A stretch of 6,863 nt of DNA, taken from Candidatus Daviesbacteria bacterium GW2011_GWA2_42_7. Its GTDB lineage: Bacteria > Patescibacteriota > Microgenomatia > Daviesbacterales > UBA10151. The translations under genes and the position numbers were made by a program. Where the stretch lies: positions 1 to 6,863 of the forward strand of contig LCEJ01000031.1 in NCBI GenBank assembly GCA_000997105.1. Direction: 5' to 3'. The first letter of the stretch is position 1; every line of letters starts with the position of its first letter. Positions 1-5,204 of the stretch are shown here, in pieces. The notes beneath the pieces were generated by a model. That model was not told where the DNA came from, did not search any database, and was given only the letters and a program-made list of their open reading frames with translations.

Positions 1-1
1 A

Positions 2-316
2 CTCTTTTTCCCTCCCCTTATAGGAAATTCTTCAGATTTTGATCCAACTTTAATTGGCAGCTTAATTTCTCTTGGAATTATTCTCATGACGCCAAATGTG
101 GTAACTATGCTGAAAGCTGCCCTCAAAGCTCCAAAGATGGATACCGGCCTTGGCAAAGCAATCGGAGCAGGTCCTAAAGCAGTACAGGGCGCGTTTGGAA
201 CCGCTATGCAAGGACTCAGCATGAAATATCAATGGGGGATGATTAAGCAAATGGGAGAACGGAAGCCCGCGCCTCCTGTAGTTCCTGGACCTACTCCAGC
301 TGGTGGTTCACATTAA
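2..316 (+). CDS. TrbL/VirB6-like T4SS membrane protein, C-terminal fragment
   Basis: The frame is open from the left edge to the TAA at 314-316, so the true start lies outside the window; the ATG at 86 is only an internal methionine. The 104 visible residues hold a hydrophobic segment (about residues 18-33 of the fragment, TLIGSLISLGIILMTP), then a basic, Gly/Ala-rich amphipathic stretch (KAALKAPKMDTGLGKAIGAG) and a Pro-rich tail ending GGSH. A last membrane helix followed by a Gly/Ala/Lys-rich tail fits my recollection of the C-termini of TrbL/VirB6-like polytopic inner-membrane proteins in CPR secretion or pilus clusters, where such proteins form part of the membrane channel. The pilin-like gene at the other edge, on the same strand, agrees with this. 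It converges with the giant minus-strand gene, 7 bases apart, and I see no terminator hairpin there. The fragment is certainly coding-like; the family is a moderate-confidence guess. Confidence 0.6.
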   Translation, partial: LFFPPLIGNSSDFDPTLIGSLISLGIILMTPNVVTMLKAALKAPKMDTGLGKAIGAGPKAVQGAFGTAMQGLSMKYQWGMIKQMGERKPAPPVVPGPTPAGGSH

Positions 317-323
317 CCCTAAT

Positions 324-3300
324 TCATTTTTCAGAAGGAACAACTCCTTTAGCCATTTCGTAGGCTAAGAGCAAAAGAGCTAATTGTCCATATGTCCTTA
401 GAATGTCTACGCCAACGTTCGCATATGTCGCCCCCACTCTTTTTCTAAGTTTTATTATGTCTGCTTTATCCGCTAGGTTATTCTGCATAAGATGTCTAGT
501 AAAATTAAATTTATCTCCTTCATCCCAAGACATAGCTTCCCTGCTAAATGCTTCTTGAGCAAAAGAGCTGTCTTTAAGCAAGCTTACTACCGCACCTATT
601 CCTCCGGGTAATCTTGCTAAAACATCCTTATCGTATACCCGTATTATTCCCTCTTCAATGAAGGGAAGAATCTCCATGGCAATTCTCCTGTCGTAATTAG
701 AAACTGCTTCTTTAATTTTGGCTATACTTTCAATAAGTGGTTCTATATTATGAGATGTAGGAATTTTTAGTATAAGTCCTGTAAGCTCGTTTGTCGCCTT
801 AACCGAATTGGCATAATCATTTATTCTCCTAAAAAATCCTCGGCCTCCTGTGTTAATAAAGTTAAAGTCTGAAAACGGAATGTCCTCCATACCTATCACA
901 AAGGGAAATGGAGTACCCTCGGCGGGAGTTTTTTCAAAAAAACTCTTTATAATTCTGTAGTTACTGGCACTTGCCTCCTGACGTATTTTTTCAACATATA
1001 AGCGTACTCGTCTTTGCCTTTCGTTATCTGCCGGCGTAGGATTATTCCCTCCTATAATATCGTATTTAAGCATTTCAGGAGCATTTGGAGCGTTACCGTA
1101 GACAATCCTTCTAGGATCGGCCTGTGGCAACTGAAGGCATGTAACCGTATTCTCCTGAATTATCATTAAGTCTTGCTCGATCTGTTTTACTTCATCTTGA
1201 GAGATGTTTCCCAATGCCTCTCTTAAAAATTGCATTCTCCTACCAGGCTCTTTGGTCTCAAGTGTCCACATAACCCTAAGTGGGTTTGCTTTAAGCGCAT
1301 CTTTCCACATGTCAAGTCTTTCTATGTTCTTAAGGCTTTCCTTGTTCTTCATTCTTGTTTTAACCTCTCCTGCCCTTTCCTTCTCGGATTTTCCGCTCCA
1401 ATTCGGATCGACATTCACCTGTCCTATTACCTCGTCTTCCAGATCTCCCCCAACCCTTGCTTCACGCATACCGAGTCCTGAGCGCTGTACATCTTCTGGG
1501 GACATTCCCTTCATTGACGTAAAGACACGCCATGAAGACTGACTAAACGGACCCCCTATTCTCCAAAGATTGATAATATCAATTAATCTTTTATCACTGC
1601 CCTCAAGATGTGCTCCCATTTTAAGTGCTTCCCTCAACTGATCCGTACTCTCAAAATGCGATTTATCTCCGGTTAGAAAAAAATAAAGTAAAGCTCTTTC
1701 GTTTTCACCAATATTAAATTTTTCGATTACATGTTCTAGCGGATCAAGATAACGAGCAACAGCTTCTCCGTATATGCTTGCTAGCTTTTCTGCTTTTTCA
1801 TAAGCACCCGCAAGGGGCGTCTCCTCGGGAAGCCTTGCCGTAGCAGCAATTTCAGGAAAACGCAGAGATATAACCCCAAAACCTCTTGCCAAGATAATAG
1901 AACGTCTTAATCTCCATTCAGAAACAGTCGGCACTGTTCCTGCCTCTATCCCTTTCCTCATTAGATCCCATACGCGATTCTCTAGATTACTTTCTCCCTT
2001 TTTGAAATCCCACGCAAGCTCTTCATAGGGCAACCTCCCATTATTTTCTGCTTTTATCTGCTGGAATGATTGTTCAAACATATGCATTGCTGTGCTAACT
2101 AGTGGATCTGCAAAAATAAGATCGACATATTCTGACTGAAAAGTTGACATAGCTTGAGCAAATTGATCAATATCTCCCCCCCCCATTGAAACGCTCCAGT
2201 TAGCATTATGCAGGACACGACGGATTTCGCCTCTTGCAGAGAATTCCCGGGTCAATCGTTCCCTTTCCTTTGCTACTTGAGCCACTGCGTTTGGCAAATC
2301 TGTAATATCATTACCATTGTTATCGAAAATTCTTGCATGACTTAAAGTAGCATAAAATTCATCCAACCTTCCTCTTGGCTCAAGACCCATTGCTGTTTCA
2401 AACTGAACACCTGGGTTAGCATCTACTCCAATAAAAATCTCCTCAAAGACCCTCTCTCTTTCGTCCGAATTTGTTAAAATTGCCCTTCTTTCTGCAGTAT
2501 TAAAATATCTTCCGCGATCTTCTCCTTGAGCTTGAAGAGACTCGTTCATCCAAGCGTTTAATTCCGTCAACAGATCTAATCCTTCCTGTCCATTTACTCT
2601 TTGTGCATCTACAAGATTACGCACTCTAGCCAATTGCTCATCAACAAATCTTGGATCAAGAGGCCTTCCCACCCCTACCCTACCCACCTCTGCATTTAAT
2701 TCTCTTACTATATTTTGTAAAATCGGATCCGCATAGTTATTAACAGGAATGGGTGTTGCTGCAAGACCTGCTTCCATAAGAATACGTCTTTGTTCTTCGG
2801 TAAGTCTTACCTCGTTCTTGAGAATGCGGGCTTTTTCTAGAAGTTGTTTTGCCGTATAGTTGTACACGCCGGCTTTTCCACCATCTTTTCCTTCCTCGCC
2901 ACTTCCTACATAGTGCGCTTTTAAAAATGCTTGCTTTTGCTCTGGCGATAACTTTAGCTGTAATATTTCCTCAACTTTTTCTATACGATCTTCATCCCCA
3001 AGCAGGGCATTCTCAATAACTTCCCTTGCTCTTATTGCCTTAGCTCCCTTTGACGTCTCCTTCTGAGGACCATATCCCAATCTAATAGCAGCTTCTATTG
3101 TCGCCCGAGTATCAGCATTTTTTAATTCTTCTGGCGTAAATGCAGCGTACCATTCTTTTCTTAATACCTCCTTATCGACTATTTGTTCCAAGTCAATTAG
3201 TGGGCTTTCAGCCCCCGTAAGAGATTTGCTTTTTTCTTGAGAAACTGGTTTACTTGATTTTTCTGCTTTCAAATTCCTATTTTCTGCTCGCTCAGGACTT

Positions 3301-3440
3301 ATTGGTTGCGAATTAGGAGGCATATCGGATTTAACTTCCATAAAAATATCTCCATCCCGATCATGTCGGGGTGCACTTTTAGAATACCCTTCTTGGGCTT
3401 GCTTTGTCAATCCTTCTGGTTTGATAATTCGTTCTTTCAT
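324..3440 (-). CDS. Giant helical protein of unknown function (1038 aa)
   Basis: I do not recognise the family. The start is the ATG at 3440 (MKERIIKPEGL), because AAAGGAG lies 7 bases upstream. A TTG at 3494 would add 18 residues, but that extension reads through the ribosome binding site and is unlikely. Residues about 15-90 are charged and rich in Ser, Pro, Lys and Glu and look disordered. The rest looks almost entirely helical and hydrophilic, with many Arg/Glu-rich segments, a Gly-rich MGGGD at 419-423, one cysteine (in NTVTCLQ), and no signal peptide or Walker motif. The last ~20 residues hold the only strongly hydrophobic stretch (QLALLLLAYEMA), which could be a tail anchor or a packing helix. 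The stop is TGA. It follows ATPase 1 on the same strand after 137 bases that include repeat copy A; I find no convincing promoter there, so read-through from ATPase 1 is possible. Its place beside T4SS-like genes permits, but does not show, a role in that apparatus or as its substrate. Confidence 0.9.
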   Translation of the reverse strand: MKERIIKPEGLTKQAQEGYSKSAPRHDRDGDIFMEVKSDMPPNSQPISPERAENRNLKAEKSSKPVSQEKSKSLTGAESPLIDLEQIVDKEVLRKEWYAAFTPEELKNADTRATIEAAIRLGYGPQKETSKGAKAIRAREVIENALLGDEDRIEKVEEILQLKLSPEQKQAFLKAHYVGSGEEGKDGGKAGVYNYTAKQLLEKARILKNEVRLTEEQRRILMEAGLAATPIPVNNYADPILQNIVRELNAEVGRVGVGRPLDPRFVDEQLARVRNLVDAQRVNGQEGLDLLTELNAWMNESLQAQGEDRGRYFNTAERRAILTNSDERERVFEEIFIGVDANPGVQFETAMGLEPRGRLDEFYATLSHARIFDNNGNDITDLPNAVAQVAKERERLTREFSARGEIRRVLHNANWSVSMGGGDIDQFAQAMSTFQSEYVDLIFADPLVSTAMHMFEQSFQQIKAENNGRLPYEELAWDFKKGESNLENRVWDLMRKGIEAGTVPTVSEWRLRRSIILARGFGVISLRFPEIAATARLPEETPLAGAYEKAEKLASIYGEAVARYLDPLEHVIEKFNIGENERALLYFFLTGDKSHFESTDQLREALKMGAHLEGSDKRLIDIINLWRIGGPFSQSSWRVFTSMKGMSPEDVQRSGLGMREARVGGDLEDEVIGQVNVDPNWSGKSEKERAGEVKTRMKNKESLKNIERLDMWKDALKANPLRVMWTLETKEPGRRMQFLREALGNISQDEVKQIEQDLMIIQENTVTCLQLPQADPRRIVYGNAPNAPEMLKYDIIGGNNPTPADNERQRRVRLYVEKIRQEASASNYRIIKSFFEKTPAEGTPFPFVIGMEDIPFSDFNFINTGGRGFFRRINDYANSVKATNELTGLILKIPTSHNIEPLIESIAKIKEAVSNYDRRIAMEILPFIEEGIIRVYDKDVLARLPGGIGAVVSLLKDSSFAQEAFSREAMSWDEGDKFNFTRHLMQNNLADKADIIKLRKRVGATYANVGVDILRTYGQLALLLLAYEMAKGVVPSEK

Positions 3441-3447
3441 AAAATTT

Positions 3448-3454
3448 CTCCTTT
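3448..3454 (-). promoter_or_regulatory. Strong Shine-Dalgarno site that sets the giant gene's start
   Basis: The minus strand reads AAAGGAG followed by seven bases (AAATTTT) and then ATG at 3440. The match to the 16S anti-SD and the spacing are near ideal. This decides the start against the upstream TTG at 3494. It also contrasts with the other three visible starts in the window, none of which has a usable SD. Confidence 0.85.
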
Positions 3455-3506
3455 CCTTGAAATCCCGAATTAATAATCGCAGTTTAGTCCTCAATTACCC
3501 AAATAT

Positions 3507-3563
3507 CTTGACAAATCAACCTGACGGAAAATGGACACATATCCTAGACGGTGGGAGATAAAA
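3507..3563 (+). repeat. Palindromic repeat, copy A (downstream of ATPase 1)
   Basis: This stretch aligns without gaps to 4781-4837 with 45 of 57 bases identical. The core 3521-3550 matches 27 of 30 (CTGACGG, AATG, ACACAT, TCCTAGACG). It can form an imperfect hairpin: GGA at 3526-3528 pairs with TCC at 3542-3544, and ATG at 3531-3533 with CAT at 3538-3540 around a GACA loop. It lies between the stop of ATPase 1 and the giant gene. No poly-T tract follows on either strand, so an ordinary intrinsic terminator is unlikely. Confidence 0.75.
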
Positions 3564-3577
3564 AATATGCTTTATTG

Positions 3578-4738
3578 TTAGACAAACTCAAGGAAGTTCT
3601 CCGTAGTAATGAGTTGTACTTTTGTGCTGTACTGTTTCGTAAAAGAGGCCGCGCCCCGGCTGATGTGTCCGTCTGAATACTTAAACTCATAAGCGGCAAG
3701 TTTTTGACCTGAAAGATTTTCTATATAGTCTACTTCTGCGCCACCATAGCTTCTCCAGAAATGCAAAGAAGCAGTTTTCTGTATATTCGCAAACATTTTC
3801 ATCCGTTCTATAAAAAGAAAGTTTTCCCATAGAAAGCCGCGATCTTTCCGAATTGCCAAAGGATTAAAATCGCCAATAAGGGCATTTCGTATTCCAAGAT
3901 CGGTAAAGTATGCTTTGTAATTTTTGCCTATCTCGCGTCTTGGATTTTTAGAAAATGGACGGATGCGATTTATAACAAACGCTTTTTCAAGAATATCCAA
4001 ATACGACACTACTGTTTTCCTGTCTATTTTAAGGCGTGTTGCCAGCTCATTTTCGTTTACTTCCGATCCCATTTGGTAAGCAAGAGCTTTTGCAAGATCT
4101 TTTATCGCTTGTGAGTTTCTGATTCTCTGAAATGATAGTATGTCCCGGAACAAATAGCTTTCTACGATTTTCCCAAGCAAAATTTCTTTATTTTCAGAAC
4201 GATTTTGTAAATAAATCTCAGGATACATTCCGTATAAAAGAATTTGCGGCAAGAAAGAGTGAGCATATTCCCTCTCTAGCGCTCTATTTTGGGAAGCTGT
4301 TTGATAAGATAAAATTTCGCTAAAAGAAAGCGGAAAAAGAGTAAAATCAATATATCTTCCCGTTATGGCCTCGCTCATTTTATTTTTTAATTCAAAACTT
4401 GATGAACCCGTAGCGATAATCGTATTGTTTGGAAAATTGTCATAGAGTATCTTAAGGGTTAATCCCGGATTCTCAAGCCTCTGTGCTTCGTCGATTAGAA
4501 GAGCCTGGGTATTCCCCATTAGTTTTTCAAGCAAAACTTTAGACGTGGTATCTACAGCATTTCTTTCTTCATCATTATCACAGTTAAGATAAAGAGTTTT
4601 TTTGCCCGATTCGTCTAATTTTTGCTGTATTCTCTTTACGATGGTTGTTTTACCTACTTGTCTCGCTCCAAGAATAAGGATAATTTTTTTCAATTCGAGG
4701 CTCTTTAAAATAGACTTTTCTACTAATCTTGGGATCAT
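3578..4738 (-). CDS. AAA ATPase 1, AAA_14 + DUF4143 family
   Basis: A predicted cytoplasmic P-loop ATPase of 386 residues, a usual length for this family, whose cellular function is not established. Numbered from the ATG at 4738: Walker A GARQVGKTT at 24-32; Walker B LLIDEAQ with D83/E84; sensor-1-like ATGSSSFEL at about 109-117, followed by a conserved ITGR. A winged-helix-like segment comes next (NENELATRLKIDRKTVVSYLD). The C-terminal DUF4143 part carries E335-x-D337 and E351-x-K353, an arrangement like the PD-(D/E)xK nuclease core; whether it cuts DNA is unknown. The ATG at 4738 is preferred over a TTG at 4774 because that TTG is the -35 box of a well-formed promoter whose -10 box ends 6 bases before the ATG, predicting a leaderless mRNA. 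An AGGAG sits only one base before the ATG, too close to act as an SD. ATPase 2 (5205-6335) is a collinear paralogue in opposite orientation. A related repeat flanks the gene on each side. Confidence 0.93.
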   Translation of the reverse strand: MIPRLVEKSILKSLELKKIILILGARQVGKTTIVKRIQQKLDESGKKTLYLNCDNDEERNAVDTTSKVLLEKLMGNTQALLIDEAQRLENPGLTLKILYDNFPNNTIIATGSSSFELKNKMSEAITGRYIDFTLFPLSFSEILSYQTASQNRALEREYAHSFLPQILLYGMYPEIYLQNRSENKEILLGKIVESYLFRDILSFQRIRNSQAIKDLAKALAYQMGSEVNENELATRLKIDRKTVVSYLDILEKAFVINRIRPFSKNPRREIGKNYKAYFTDLGIRNALIGDFNPLAIRKDRGFLWENFLFIERMKMFANIQKTASLHFWRSYGGAEVDYIENLSGQKLAAYEFKYSDGHISRGAASFTKQYSTKVQLITTENFLEFV

Positions 4739-4744
4739 ACTCCT

Positions 4745-4774
4745 ATTATTAACACTAATTTTGGGATTTGTCAA
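4745..4774 (-). promoter_or_regulatory. Promoter of ATPase 1, predicted leaderless
   Basis: On the minus strand, TTGACA (4774-4769, full consensus) is followed by an 18-base spacer and AATAAT (4750-4745, five of six matches to TATAAT). Six bases later comes the ATG at 4738, so transcription should begin at or within a base of the start codon. Reading TAATAA as the -10 box instead gives a 17-base spacer with a TGn extension and a one-base leader. Confidence 0.75.
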
Positions 4775-4787
4775 GTATCTCTTGACA
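4769..4787. repeat. Inverted repeat over the ATPase 1 -35 box
   Basis: TGTCAAG (4769-4775), five bases TATCT, then CTTGACA (4781-4787): a perfect 7-bp inverted repeat. The left arm contains the minus-strand TTGACA of the ATPase 1 promoter, and the right arm is the first seven bases of repeat copy B. It could be a repressor site, or simply the edge of the repeat next to a promoter. ATPase 2 has a different palindrome in the equivalent position. Confidence 0.55.
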
Positions 4788-4837
4788 TTTTAGTCTGACG
4801 GGAAATGCACACATTTCCTAGACGATAGAAGGTAAAA
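4781..4837 (+). repeat. Palindromic repeat, copy B (upstream of ATPase 1)
   Basis: This is the partner of 3507-3563 in the same orientation, with 45 of 57 bases identical. Its hairpin is perfect: GGAAATG (4801-4807), loop CACA, CATTTCC (4812-4818). A G-T pair adds to the stem, and outer arms GTCT (4793-4796) and AGAC (4820-4823) can pair across a three-base bulge. Its right end merges into a tract of short GACGrTAGAAGG repeats. Confidence 0.8.
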
Positions 4838-4872
4838 TGTGGAGGATAGACGTTTGACGGTAGAAGGTAGAG
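4821..4872 (+). repeat. Short degenerate GACGrTAGAAGGTA repeats
   Basis: GACGATAGAAGGTAAAA (4821-4837) and GACGGTAGAAGGTAGAG (4856-4872) match at 14 of 17 positions, with GGATAGACGTTT between them. The 12-base core GACGGTAGAAGG also occurs inverted at 5096-5107, inside the S23 remnant. On the minus strand the tract begins about 20 bases past the remnant's stop codon and leads into the hairpin of copy B. Confidence 0.6.
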
Positions 4873-4893
4873 AAATAGAAAATGGAAATTAGA

Positions 4894-5178
4894 CTAATAG
4901 GTTTTCCAGTTATTTCGGAGATTTGTTAATTTACCGCCTAGAAATAGATACTTTTGAATAATTTCGTCACAAAATTCCTTTTGCCAAAACCCCAAATCTC
5001 TTGCCATACTTACGTGAACCTCCATTTCGTTTGCAGAACCAATTGCGGAATCTAAATGAATTTTGAATTGCTTCTCAAATCTTCTTTTCGCCCATCCTTC
5101 TACCGTCCAGCCTATTGTGGCTAAATTCCTTAAAATATGCTTAATTTGAGGAACATGATTCCTTAAAATTTGACAAAT
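4894..5178 (-). pseudogene. S23 / four-helix-bundle protein remnant, 5' end lost
   Basis: The minus strand has a 94-codon open frame ending TAG at 4894-4896. It resembles the C-terminal two-thirds of the 23S rRNA intervening-sequence protein family (S23, four helix bundle). The segments GWTVEGWAKRRFEKQF, LDSAIGSANEMEVHV and MARDLGFW parallel the family's NIAEGfgR, FL-iA-GSanElE and ArdlGy motifs. No ATG, GTG or TTG precedes the conserved part, and a TAA at 5179-5181 closes the frame upstream. The missing N-terminal helix (normally with a vWq motif and FP-E-ygL) would have lain where the ATPase 2 promoter and gene now are, so the break is probably a rearrangement. I find no missing half in the 62 bases beyond ATPase 2. 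Family members are small helical proteins of uncertain role, sometimes encoded inside 23S rRNA insertions and related to the Avd proteins of diversity-generating retroelements. Here the frame is probably dead, though without frameshifts. Confidence 0.72.
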
Positions 5179-5190
5179 TTATGGAATTGT
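5125..5190. repeat. Diverged 33-bp tandem duplication
   Basis: Units 5125-5157 and 5158-5190 both begin ATTCCTTAAAAT (12 of 12) and agree at about 23 of 33 positions. The 33-base period equals 11 codons, seen as ILRN repeated in the S23 remnant frame. The second unit supplies the TTGACA of the ATPase 2 promoter. It may be an old duplication at the rearrangement junction; chance in AT-rich DNA cannot be excluded for the diverged half. Confidence 0.4.
5166..5180. repeat. Palindrome over the ATPase 2 -35 box
   Basis: AAATTTG-A-CAAATTT is a perfect 7-1-7 palindrome that covers the TTGACA at 5170-5175. A protein bound here would block RNA polymerase, so an operator is plausible; it may also be a chance product of AT-rich sequence. 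Confidence 0.45.
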
Positions 5191-5198
5191 GATAGGCT
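5170..5198 (+). promoter_or_regulatory. Promoter of ATPase 2, predicted leaderless
   Basis: TTGACA (5170-5175, full consensus), a 17-base spacer, then TAGGCT (5193-5198) preceded by TGA, which makes an extended -10 of the TGn type. The hexamer itself is weak (three of six). Six bases separate it from the ATG at 5205, so the transcript should start at the start codon. No SD-like sequence precedes the gene. Confidence 0.7.
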
Positions 5199-5204
5199 TA
5201 TTCC

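Noticed and set aside
62..250. Minus-strand 62-codon open frame
   Set aside because: It lies opposite the TrbL/VirB6-like fragment, whose frame is open from the edge and protein-like; the composition (many His, Ser, Cys) is that of a shadow frame.
1204..1542. Plus-strand open frames within 1204-1542 (112 and 83 codons)
   Set aside because: Both are antisense to the giant gene, overlap one another in different frames, lack ribosome binding sites, and have Ser/Phe/Cys-rich shadow composition.
3441..3577. Promoter for the giant gene in the gap after ATPase 1
   Set aside because: Pairs such as TTGGGT with GATTAT at 18-base spacing can be found, but match consensus at only three and four positions, no better than chance in AT-rich DNA.
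4132..4323. Plus-strand 63-codon frame opposite ATPase 1
   Set aside because: Antisense to conserved ATPase coding sequence with no promoter or SD; the same applies to the frame at 4602-4793, which also overlaps the ATPase 1 promoter.
4739..4744. AGGAG just before the ATG of ATPase 1 as a Shine-Dalgarno site
   Set aside because: Only one base separates it from the ATG, too close to pair with 16S rRNA during initiation, and the predicted transcript would start after it.
4793..4823. Repeat hairpin as a Rho-independent terminator
   Set aside because: The stem is AT-rich, no U-run follows on either strand, and copy B is upstream rather than downstream of the adjacent gene.
4775..5204. Insertion sequence or CRISPR array in the ATPase intergenic region
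   Set aside because: There is no transposase frame, and the short repeats are too few and irregular for an array; most of the space is the S23 remnant.
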